NCBI GenBank assembly: GCA_003552765.1
Contig: PUOI01000606.1
Location: forward strand, 1-6,476
Length of the DNA: 6,476 nt
Source of the DNA: Candidatus Hydrogenedentota bacterium
Lineage (GTDB): Bacteria > Hydrogenedentota > Hydrogenedentia > Hydrogenedentales > SLHB01
Reading direction: 5' to 3'
Shown in pieces: positions 1-5,070 of this stretch (positions within the stretch are counted from its first letter, which is position 1; each line of letters opens with the position of its first letter). Below the pieces are notes generated by a model. That model did no database searches and was not told the origin of the DNA. It saw only the letters and a list, made by a program, of their open reading frames with translations. Made by a program: the position numbers and the translations under genes.

Positions 1-1084
1 ACACGCCGCAGATCGCGTGGACGGAGATGGCGCCAACGGGGTCGTCAATGCGGATGCGGTCGAAGCCGAGCACGGCGAGCACCACGATGACGCCGGCGAT
101 GAGCCCCACCACGGCCGACCAGAAGACGGGGATGACGTCGGCCCCGGCGGTGATGCCCACCAACCCGGCGAGCGCGCCGTTCAGCGTCATCGTGAGGTCG
201 GGCTTGGATTGAACGGTCCATGACGTGGCCATGGCGCCGAAGACGCCCGCCGCCGCCGCGATGGCCGTGGTCACAAAGACGTAGGACACTTCATCGGGAT
301 CCGCCGTGAGCACGGAGCCGCCGTTAAAACCGAACCAGCCCAGCCATAGCAGGAACACGCCGATGGTGACCAGGGGCATGCTGTGGCCCTCGATGGGCCG
401 TATGGCGCCGCCGACGTACTTGCCCAGCCGGGGACCGATAAGGATGACGCCCGCCAAGGCCGCCCAGCCGCCCGCGCTGTGGACCAGAGTTGAGCCGGCG
501 AAGTCCATGAAGCCCATTTCATCCAGCCAGCCGCCGCCCCATACCCATGAACCCACGATGGGGTAGGTGGTCGCGACATAGACCGTGCTGAAGATCATGA
601 ACGACGGAAGCTTCACCCGTTCCGCAACCGCGCCAGACACGATGGTGGCGGCTGTGGCCGCGAACATGGCCTGGAAGATGAAGTCGGTATAGTACGTGAA
701 TCCGGGATCGTAGGCCATCGTCTGACCGTCCGGTCCGGGATCCAGTCCGAGACCGGCCCATCCAAATACACCGCCAAATTCTCCCGGATACATGAAGCTG
801 AACCCGATGATGGCGTAGACCAGGATGCCCATCGAAATGATGAACACGTTCTTGAACAGGATGTTGACGACGTTCTTGGCGCGGGTCATCCCCGCTTCTA
901 GGGTCGCGAAACCGAGGTGCATCGTGAACACCAAGAAGGTCGCCACGAGAATCCACAGGTTGTTGATCGTGAACATCTCGATCGATATCTCTTCCGCCAT
1001 GGCCCCCGGCGCGAACCCGAAGTACAGCGCCACGGCGATGGGAAGCCCGATCAATAGCCCTAAACCTTTCTTTCCTTTTGTCAT
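1..1084 (-). CDS. amt: Ammonium transporter (Amt/AmtB family), 3' end cut by window edge
   Basis: Inner-membrane channel for ammonium/ammonia uptake. The visible 361 residues cover most of the protein; E. coli AmtB is about 428 residues. Residues 1-30 form a probable signal peptide: basic start MTKGKK, hydrophobic stretch, then APGAMA before EEIS. The Amt signature DFAGSTLVHSAGG lies near residues 194-206. Mapped to AmtB by motif, D194, the twin histidines H202 and H356 (HAICG), and W250/F253 of WFGFNGGS are all present, as is LNGALAGLVGITAG (301-314). The ATG at 1084 is supported by a strong Shine-Dalgarno AAAGGAG (1093-1099), nine nucleotides before it on the minus strand, and by the signal peptide directly after it. 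A consensus sigma-54 promoter lies about 110 bp upstream. No glnK/PII gene is visible; it could lie beyond the left edge. Family assignment is near certain; substrate is inferred from the family. Confidence 0.96.
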   Translation of the reverse strand, partial: MTKGKKGLGLLIGLPIAVALYFGFAPGAMAEEISIEMFTINNLWILVATFLVFTMHLGFATLEAGMTRAKNVVNILFKNVFIISMGILVYAIIGFSFMYPGEFGGVFGWAGLGLDPGPDGQTMAYDPGFTYYTDFIFQAMFAATAATIVSGAVAERVKLPSFMIFSTVYVATTYPIVGSWVWGGGWLDEMGFMDFAGSTLVHSAGGWAALAGVILIGPRLGKYVGGAIRPIEGHSMPLVTIGVFLLWLGWFGFNGGSVLTADPDEVSYVFVTTAIAAAAGVFGAMATSWTVQSKPDLTMTLNGALAGLVGITAGADVIPVFWSAVVGLIAGVIVVLAVLGFDRIRIDDPVGAISVHAICGV

Positions 1085-1092
1085 GCGTAATG

Positions 1093-1099
1093 CTCCTTT
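1093..1099 (-). promoter_or_regulatory. Shine-Dalgarno site of amt
   Basis: Read on the minus strand this is AAAGGAG, followed by eight to nine nucleotides and the ATG at 1084. It is one of the best ribosome sites in the window and fixes the amt start. Confidence 0.85.
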
Positions 1100-1111
1100 C
1101 CTAGTGCTTCG

Positions 1112-1130
1112 GACGGCGCATACAGCCGTC
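1112..1130 (-). other. Hairpin in the amt 5' UTR
   Basis: GACGGC and GCCGTC are perfect 6-bp arms around a 7-nt loop (1118-1124). The hairpin lies 12 nt upstream of the Shine-Dalgarno site and inside the RNA predicted from the sigma-54 promoter. It could stabilise the leader or affect translation. I see no U-tract, so it is not an intrinsic terminator, and I recognise no riboswitch class. Confidence 0.4.
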
Positions 1131-1146
1131 GCTTGGAATGGGTGAC

Positions 1147-1160
1147 GCCCGTTGCCGGGC
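1147..1160 (-). other. Small hairpin in the amt 5' UTR
   Basis: GCCCG and CGGGC are 5-bp arms around a TTGC loop, inside the predicted leader and upstream of the 1112-1130 hairpin. The signal is short and may be chance in GC-rich DNA. Confidence 0.25.
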
Positions 1161-1193
1161 AAATGAAGTGTTGCGGCGGGACACCGCTAAGAG

Positions 1194-1210
1194 AGCAATA
1201 CGCGTGCCAA
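1194..1210 (-). promoter_or_regulatory. Sigma-54 (RpoN) promoter of amt
   Basis: On the minus strand this reads T-TGGCACG-CGTA-TTGCT, matching every fixed base of the published consensus TGGCACG-N4-TTGCW. The -24 GG falls at 1208-1207 and the -12 GC at 1196-1195. The predicted start of transcription is near 1183, giving a leader of about 98 nt before the amt ATG. Sigma-54 promoters in front of amt/glnK genes are classic targets of the nitrogen activator NtrC. The match is seen directly; NtrC control is inference. Confidence 0.85.
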
Positions 1211-1231
1211 GAACGCCCCAAACTACGTACA

Positions 1232-1248
1232 TCCTTTTTATGAAAGGA
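1232..1248. promoter_or_regulatory. 17-bp dyad upstream of the sigma-54 promoter
   Basis: TCCTTT and AAAGGA are perfect 6-bp arms with a 5-bp spacer, centred near -57 relative to the predicted amt start. The 6-5-6 geometry equals that of NtrC sites, but the arm sequence differs from the enteric TGCACC/GGTGCA. It is a candidate activator site for this promoter; the cognate protein is unknown. Confidence 0.35.
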
Positions 1249-1277
1249 CTTACGAAGACGGTACGGGCAATAAGGAC

Positions 1278-1295
1278 AGCCAAGGGCCTTTGGCT
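1278..1295. promoter_or_regulatory. 18-bp dyad downstream of lptG and upstream of amt
   Basis: AGCCAA and TTGGCT flank GGGCCT; only the pair at positions 7 and 12 of the 18 fails to match. It lies near -104 from the predicted amt start, a usual distance for a sigma-54 enhancer site. It could instead be a weak hairpin ending lptFG transcripts, about 80 nt past the lptG stop, but only the weak GTCCTTATT follows it on the minus strand. Confidence 0.35.
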
Positions 1296-1377
1296 CATGA
1301 ATTGAATCATACGAAATGGTAGGCGCGATCGGGGAAAGGCGCCAGATGGTAGGAATTACGGACCGGCGGGGAACGGC

Positions 1378-2460
1378 TCAGGTTGGGGTGCGGCTGAACA
1401 GCGCAATGCCCACGGCGAAGAACAGCACGTTCGCCAGCCACGCCGCCACAACCGGGGGGATCTGACCGACGTGGCCAAAGGCGGTGCTTACGCTGAAGAC
1501 GAGGAGGTAGACAATCGCAATCACGATGCTGGCGCCGAAGCTGATGGCGAGTCCGCCCCGGCGCAGGCGCAACGCGAACGGAATCGCCAGCCAAATCATC
1601 ACGAAACTCAGGGCGGGCCGGGAGAACTTGACGTGATAGTCCACCCACAGCGAGTGCGTGGGGATGCCGCGTCCCTCCGCCCACCGGATGTCCTCGGCCA
1701 GCTCGGCCGCGCGTTTGGTTTCGGGCGGTTCGGCGATGGCGAACAGCGCCTGGGGGGACTCCTGAATGGGCGCGGGGCGTTGCGTGATCCGGTGGTCTTC
1801 GAGGATGGCGTTTAGCTCGGCGTCAAACACGACCCAGCGTCCATCTTCCAGATACCACCGCCCTTCGCCCTCATCCCAGAAGATGCGGTCCGCCAGGATC
1901 TGCTCCACGGCGTCCGAGCCGATGCGATGCAGCACGGCATCCTCGCCCGTGTTGGCGAGCCGGTTGTACTTCATGATGTGGCACGTCCAGCCGCCTTCGA
2001 GGTTCACCCAGCTCTGACTCCCGCGCGGATCGTCCCGGCGCTGGCCGAAGTAGTTGCGCTCCAGCCGTTCGGCCTCCGCTATGGCCCGCGCGCCGAAGCC
2101 TTCTTCAAGCCCGAACGAGAGCAGCGCGAATCCGGCCGCCACCAGCACCGGCGCCCACGCCAGGCGGTACAAGCTGATGCCCCCCGCCAGGGCCGCCGTC
2201 ACCTCGTTGTGTTCCGCCGCCTTGCCCAACACAAGGAGCCCCGCCACCAGCATGGCGAGCGGCGCGGCCTCGAACAGAATGTGAGGCGAGAAGTACAGGT
2301 AGTACTGCGCCACCACGGTCCACGGGACATTGTGCGCCGCCGCGTCCGGGCGAAGGTCGGTGAGGTAGTCAACCAAAACGAACAGGCCCGCGAAGGTCAG
2401 GAGGGTTTTCACGAGCACGCCCACGGTCTGGCCCATCAAGTAGCGGTCGAGCGTCGTCAT
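1378..2460 (-). CDS. lptG: LptG, permease subunit of the LPS export ABC transporter
   Basis: Inner-membrane partner of LptF in LptB2FG, which extracts LPS from the inner membrane and passes it to the periplasmic LptC/LptA bridge. The product is 360 residues, the same length as E. coli LptG. Membrane segments are visible near residues 15-33, 58-80, 100-118, 283-299, 305-325 and 337-356. A soluble periplasmic beta-jellyroll region lies between about 120 and 275. The coupling-helix motif EHNEVTAALAGGIS (83-96) and the pre-TM4 stretch HVKFSRPALSFVMIWLAIPF (276-295) are typical of the family. The ATG at 2460 overlaps the lptF stop in an ATGA junction, so translation is probably coupled. A GTG at 2487 would lengthen the protein by nine residues into lptF and lacks family support. 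Confidence 0.94.
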   Translation of the reverse strand: MTTLDRYLMGQTVGVLVKTLLTFAGLFVLVDYLTDLRPDAAAHNVPWTVVAQYYLYFSPHILFEAAPLAMLVAGLLVLGKAAEHNEVTAALAGGISLYRLAWAPVLVAAGFALLSFGLEEGFGARAIAEAERLERNYFGQRRDDPRGSQSWVNLEGGWTCHIMKYNRLANTGEDAVLHRIGSDAVEQILADRIFWDEGEGRWYLEDGRWVVFDAELNAILEDHRITQRPAPIQESPQALFAIAEPPETKRAAELAEDIRWAEGRGIPTHSLWVDYHVKFSRPALSFVMIWLAIPFALRLRRGGLAISFGASIVIAIVYLLVFSVSTAFGHVGQIPPVVAAWLANVLFFAVGIALFSRTPT

Positions 2461-3584
2461 ACCCGGTCCACCCGCCAGATGAGCCACACCCCCGCCAGGC
2501 CAAGCGCCAGGTTCGGCGCGAACGCCCGCAACACGGCCTCGCCCATGGGCAACAGTCCGCTACGATCGGCCACCATCATCACCACGTAATACGCCAGGAA
2601 AACCCCGGCCCCGATGGCGAAGCTGTACGCCTTTCCCCCGCGCCGCCGCCGGACCGCCATGGGGGCGGCCACCACGCTCACCGCCAGCGACGCGAAGGGC
2701 AGGGCGATGCGCTCGCCGATTTCCCGCCGGAAACGCCGCAGTTCATCGCGGTCATCGGAAGCGCCCTCCGCCGCGTACGCTTGGCGCAGTTCACGTTCTT
2801 GCGCGAAGAGTTGCGCAAGGGAAAGCGCCCGACGGTCCTCGCGTTCTTCCCGGGGCACAAGCTCCGGGGCCGTCAGGGTCCACTCGTTGAACGTGCTCCG
2901 CGCCAGCCGGCCTTCTTCATCAGGCAGGATGATGTGGCCATTGTGAAGCTGTAGCGTGGTGCGCTCGCGGCCTGGAAGCACGCGGGCGGACTGGGCGTAA
3001 TAGATCCACGTCTCACCCCGCTGGCCCGGCATGAGGATGGTGATATCGTAGAGCGCCCGCTCATCGGGATCCCGGTCGCCGATGTAGAACCGCCATCCCC
3101 CGACATCGTGCATGGTCCCTTCGGGCAACTTGTCCAGCGTGATGCGCAGGGGGATGTCGATGAACATGAGCTGCGTGGCCCGGGCCACGGCCGGGGGTTG
3201 CACCCGGTCCTGTAACGCGAAACACAATCCCGCCAACACCACGCCGCCCAGCACCACGGGCAGGACGATGCGTTTGAGCGGTATGCCCGCCGCGCGCATG
3301 GCCGTTATCTCGTTGTGCTCGGCGAGCGCGCCAAACGCCAGCAGAATGCCGGTCATATAGGTGATGGGAATCACGTAGATCACCACGGTGGGAAGGAACA
3401 GAACCGCCAGAAACAACAGGTCCTGCGGCCGGACCTGAAGCAGGGCCGTCTGCACGATGGCCGCGCCCGCGGGGTCCACATGATCCCGCAGCTCGTTCGC
3501 CACAGTGAAAAAACTGATTACCGCGAGCGCCAGAAGGAGCGGAACGGCGATTTGCGTTATAATATACCTGTTGAGAAGCCGCAT
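2457..3584 (-). CDS. lptF: LptF, permease subunit of the LPS export ABC transporter
   Basis: Inner-membrane subunit that pairs with LptG; energy comes from LptB, not encoded in this window. The 375-residue product is near the usual family length. The N-terminus MRLLNRYI is typical and supports the ATG at 3584, although no close Shine-Dalgarno is seen: the nearest GGAG is 14 nt upstream. Membrane segments lie near residues 11-29, 56-86, 105-123, 293-311, 319-338 and 355-371. The coupling motif is AEHNEITAMRAAGIPLKRI (88-106). The periplasmic jellyroll domain runs from about 126 to 245, followed by a charged, probably helical stretch (246-290) rich in E and R. The gene overlaps lptG by 4 bp. 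The two genes are sufficient evidence of an LPS-type outer membrane. Confidence 0.94.
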   Translation of the reverse strand: MRLLNRYIITQIAVPLLLALAVISFFTVANELRDHVDPAGAAIVQTALLQVRPQDLLFLAVLFLPTVVIYVIPITYMTGILLAFGALAEHNEITAMRAAGIPLKRIVLPVVLGGVVLAGLCFALQDRVQPPAVARATQLMFIDIPLRITLDKLPEGTMHDVGGWRFYIGDRDPDERALYDITILMPGQRGETWIYYAQSARVLPGRERTTLQLHNGHIILPDEEGRLARSTFNEWTLTAPELVPREEREDRRALSLAQLFAQERELRQAYAAEGASDDRDELRRFRREIGERIALPFASLAVSVVAAPMAVRRRRGGKAYSFAIGAGVFLAYYVVMMVADRSGLLPMGEAVLRAFAPNLALGLAGVWLIWRVDRV

Positions 3585-3617
3585 GGCGGTGAAGAGAACT
3601 CCAGGTTGGAAACCGGG

Positions 3618-3623
3618 ATTATA
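3618..3623 (-). promoter_or_regulatory. Probable -10 box of the lptF-lptG promoter
   Basis: On the minus strand this is an exact TATAAT, 33 bp before the lptF ATG, giving a predicted start near 3611 and a leader of about 27 nt. The hexamers at 17-18 bp spacing (GGCATT or TGGCAT) are poor -35 boxes, so an activator or another promoter may be involved. Confidence 0.5.
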
Positions 3624-3654
3624 ACGCTTCGGAAGGGCCGAATGCCATGACGAT

Positions 3655-3666
3655 TTGGCCGGCCAA
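3655..3666. promoter_or_regulatory. 12-bp palindrome upstream of lptF
   Basis: TTGGCCGGCCAA is a perfect palindrome centred about 49 bp upstream of the predicted lptF transcription start, a usual place for an activator site. The weak -35 of that promoter fits this reading. The core GGCCGGCC could also be ordinary GC-rich sequence. Confidence 0.3.
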
Positions 3667-3696
3667 TCGCCGGGTAAACGGCTGCTCCAGGGAAGA

Positions 3697-3855
3697 ACAT
3701 CCCCCTTGATCCCCCTTCAAAAAGGGAATTTCTCGTAACGCCGGCATCTTGCCGGCATATATATCAGCGCCTCCATAGGGCTTTTCTTGCCGGCGAGACG
3801 CCGGCGCTACGATTCCCCCTTGGATGGGGGCAGGCCCGAAAGGGCCGGGGGATGT
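3697..3855. repeat. Repeat element A (159 bp, MITE-like, TIR-bounded)
   Basis: It begins ACATCCCCC (3697-3705) and ends with the exact inverse GGGGGATGT (3847-3855). Inside is a second inverted pair, TCGTAACGCCGGC (3733-3745) against GCCGGCGCTACGA (3800-3812), matching at 12 of 13 bases. Two tight hairpins follow: GCCGGC-ATCTT-GCCGGC (3740-3756) and GCCGGCG-AGA-CGCCGGC (3789-3805). A further stem GGCCC-GAAA-GGGCC lies at 3833-3846. It encodes nothing convincing and has no clear target-site duplication. It lies in the divergent lptF/regulator spacer and shares modules with elements B and C. Confidence 0.8.
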
Positions 3856-3904
3856 AGACGCCCCCCACACCGCCATATCCGGCGATTGGGGTGGCCGCCG
3901 GTTT

Positions 3905-3934
3905 TTGATAATCTCCCGCCAGCTTGGGTATAGT
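3905..3934 (+). promoter_or_regulatory. Sigma-70-type promoter of the DtxR-family gene
   Basis: TTGATA (3905-3910) and TATAGT (3929-3934) each match the consensus at five of six positions and are 18 bp apart. The predicted start is near 3941, giving a leader of about 94 nt before the ATG at 4035. Confidence 0.6.
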
Positions 3935-3950
3935 ACTTCCAAAAAGCTGG
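3919..3950. promoter_or_regulatory. Candidate operator overlapping the regulator promoter
   Basis: Two nested dyads overlap the -10 box. CCAGCTT (3919-3925) and AAGCTGG (3944-3950) are perfect 7-bp inverted arms. Between them TTGGGTATAGTACTTCCAA (3924-3942) is a 19-bp imperfect palindrome with six of nine pairs matched; 19 bp is the usual operator length of DtxR-type repressors. Binding here would block RNA polymerase and give autoregulation. The sequence does not match the DtxR or enteric MntR consensus, so the assignment is inference. Confidence 0.35.
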
Positions 3951-4023
3951 GATATGAGACAGTTCCGGGAGTACGCACAGGACGAACCGCCCACGGGCGG
4001 ACGCTGCGCAGCGCGCAACAGAG

Positions 4024-4030
4024 GGAAGGA
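4024..4030 (+). promoter_or_regulatory. Shine-Dalgarno site deciding the DtxR-family start
   Basis: GGAAGGA ends four nucleotides before the ATG at 4035. This chooses that start over an in-frame ATG at 3924, which would lie upstream of the predicted transcription start and add 37 residues with no family counterpart. Confidence 0.7.
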
Positions 4031-4034
4031 ATTC

Positions 4035-4532
4035 ATGGCCAACACCCGTAACCGCTCTCCACGCGGCGAGCGGCCGAGCCCAACCATGGAGCAATATGTC
4101 GAGGCGATTGCGCAACTGCTCACGCAAGCCAAAGTGTGCAGCGTAAGCGATATCGCCGCCGAAGCCAACGTAAGCCGCCCGGCGGCGTCGCGCGCGGTGC
4201 GGGATCTCGCCGAACGCGCCCTCGTGGAGCATAGGGCGTACGGATACGTCGACCTTACGCCAGAGGGGCGCGCGCTGGCCGGCAAACTTGACGCACGCCA
4301 CGAGGCGCTGCAAACCTTCCTGGCCGAGGTCCTGGGCTTCGAGGAAGGCGTCGCGGACGAAGAAGCGTGCCGGCTCGAACACCTCATCAACGACGAAACC
4401 ATCGAGCGCCTGGCGTTACTCACCCAATTCCTCTCGGACCACCCCCAGACCAGTGAAGACTGGCGCCGGAAACTCACGGACGCCCTGGAACGCGGCCCCC
4501 TCTCCAAACCGGACGAACCCGGCCAACCCTAA
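4035..4532 (+). CDS. DtxR/MntR-family metal-dependent transcriptional repressor
   Basis: Cytoplasmic DNA-binding regulator that represses metal-uptake or related genes when bound to Fe(II) or Mn(II). The product is 165 residues, matching the short two-domain form without the C-terminal SH3-like domain. A winged helix lies at about 18-82: the HTH is VSDIAAEANVSRPAASRAVRDL (37-58) and the wing is around YGYVDLTPEGRAL. The dimerisation/metal domain contains RHEALQTFL (88-96) and EACRLEHLI (110-118). Mapped to B. subtilis MntR, H89 equals H77, E23 equals E11, E115 equals E102 and H116 equals H103. C112 stands at the DtxR C102 position and Q20 replaces MntR D8 (DtxR M10). The N-terminal 17 residues are basic and proline-rich, and the last 25 are probably disordered. 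The gene stands alone, bracketed by repeat elements, so its targets are not shown by context. Mn versus Fe preference is undecided. Confidence 0.88.
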   Translation: MANTRNRSPRGERPSPTMEQYVEAIAQLLTQAKVCSVSDIAAEANVSRPAASRAVRDLAERALVEHRAYGYVDLTPEGRALAGKLDARHEALQTFLAEVLGFEEGVADEEACRLEHLINDETIERLALLTQFLSDHPQTSEDWRRKLTDALERGPLSKPDEPGQP

Positions 4533-4563
4533 TCGAGGCGCAAGGACTGTGCGGCAGGGAGAT

Positions 4564-4681
4564 ACATCCCTTTTCCCCCATCGCCGGAGGAATGATTCGT
4601 ACCGCCGGCATCTTGCCGGCAAAAGGCCGCTCCGAAGGCGGCGCTACCATTCCCCATGGAAGGGGGTGACCCGGGGGATGT
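4564..4681. repeat. Repeat element B (118 bp, TIR-bounded)
   Basis: It begins ACATCCC (4564-4570; after TTTT a CCCCCAT block follows) and ends GGGGGATGT (4673-4681), as element A does. It shares with A an identical 19-mer, CGCCGGCATCTTGCCGGCA (4603-4621), forming the hairpin GCCGGC-ATCTT-GCCGGC. A second stem GCCGC/GCGGC lies at 4626-4642. It starts about 30 bp after the regulator stop and could shape the 3' end of its mRNA, since no classic terminator is visible there. Confidence 0.75.
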
Positions 4682-4692
4682 AACATAGACGG

Positions 4693-4813
4693 ACATCCCC
4701 CTTGATCCCCCTTCAAAGGGGGAATGAGATGTAGCCACCCCCGAGGCCCCCCTCGGAATGGGAACGGATCAATTCCCCCTTTGAAGGGGGTGGCCCGAAG
4801 GGCCGGGGGATGT
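4693..4813. repeat. Repeat element C (121 bp, TIR-bounded)
   Basis: The ends are ACATCCCCC (4693-4701) and GGGGGATGT (4805-4813). A 19-bp exact inverted pair lies inside: CCCCCTTCAAAGGGGGAAT (4707-4725) against ATTCCCCCTTTGAAGGGGG (4772-4790). The centre is a separate hairpin CCGAGG-CCCC-CCTCGG (4741-4756), and near the right end is GGCCC-GAA-GGGCC, as in element A. It lacks the CCGGCATCTTGCCGG core of A and B. The whole unit can fold into one long branched hairpin. It lies only 11 bp from element B. Confidence 0.8.
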
Positions 4814-4980
4814 AAACACCCCGTAGACCAACCTGCACGGCGATTCGGTGACTAACCGCACGCCGCCCCTCTGCGCCTGTTCGAGGCGCTGTCCGGAACA
4901 GCTATGGCAATCGCTCCCGCCCCTGGATTCCCGCGTGCGCGGGAATGACGTGAGGGGCGGAAAAACCCGCCAAAACACGC
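4814..4980. other. Non-coding spacer right of element C
   Basis: No credible gene is seen. Open frames crossing it carry the translated repeat (peptides of the SFPRTRESRG / DSRVRGND type) and lack ribosome sites. It contains the dRS3-like repeat and, at its right end, T-rich (minus strand) sequence belonging to the terminator of the LamG gene. Confidence 0.6.
4927..4946. repeat. dRS3-like 20-bp dispersed repeat
   Basis: ATTCCCGCGTGCGCGGGAAT has the ATTCCC-N8-GGGAAT form of the neisserial dRS3 repeat, here with longer symmetry (ATTCCCGCG/CGCGGGAAT, loop TG). It sits in a GGATTCCC...GGGAATGACG context common to dispersed repeats of many GC-rich bacteria. It is a single copy in this window. Function is unknown; in Neisseria dRS3 serves as a target for filamentous prophage insertion, and no phage gene is present here. 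Confidence 0.65.
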
Positions 4981-5020
4981 GGGGAGACGCGCCTGCATCT
5001 TTCAGCAGCCGCGTCTCCCC
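4958..5020 (-). terminator. Intrinsic terminator of the LamG/PASTA gene
   Basis: Perfect 11-bp arms GGGGAGACGCG (4981-4991) and CGCGTCTCCCC (5010-5020) enclose a loop that itself pairs (CTGC/GCAG, 4993-5008). On the minus strand GCGTG-TTTT and, about 14 nt past the stem, a TTTTT run follow. The hairpin begins about 50 nt after the stop of the LamG gene. The T-tract is interrupted, so efficiency may be moderate. No T-run follows on the plus strand, so it serves the right-hand gene. Confidence 0.75.
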
Positions 5021-5070
5021 GTTCGAGTGCTCTACAACAACCCTAGGCTTGTGTAGCCTTCAACAAGCTG

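Noticed and set aside
1101..1310. Minus-strand 69-codon frame in the amt leader
   Set aside because: It covers the sigma-54 promoter, both hairpins and the upstream dyads, and no Shine-Dalgarno supports it; a leader peptide is not indicated.
2461..2487. GTG start of lptG at 2487
   Set aside because: It adds nine residues with no similarity to LptG N-termini; the ATG at 2460 in the ATGA overlap is the usual arrangement and gives MTTLDRYL.
1927..2589. Plus-strand open frame of 220 codons opposite lptG/lptF
   Set aside because: It is antisense to two well-supported genes, has low-complexity H/R/P/A-rich composition, spans the lptF-lptG junction and has no ribosome site. It is a GC-rich shadow frame.
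3669..3682. GCCG-N6-CGGC hairpin beside element A
   Set aside because: Four-bp arms are expected by chance in DNA of this composition.
3924..4034. Upstream extension of the DtxR-family gene to an ATG at 3924
   Set aside because: It adds 37 residues without family counterpart, starts upstream of the predicted transcription start and lacks a Shine-Dalgarno, whereas the ATG at 4035 has GGAAGGA in front.
3764..4507. Minus-strand open frame of 247 codons over the regulator and element A
   Set aside because: It is antisense to the DtxR-family gene, serine/arginine-rich and reads into the repeat element (AGKMPAL/AGVSPA-type repeat translation).
3697..4813. CRISPR-like array from repeated CCCCC blocks
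   Set aside because: Spacing and sequence are irregular, repeats are inverted pairs within elements rather than direct repeats with unique spacers, and no cas gene is present.
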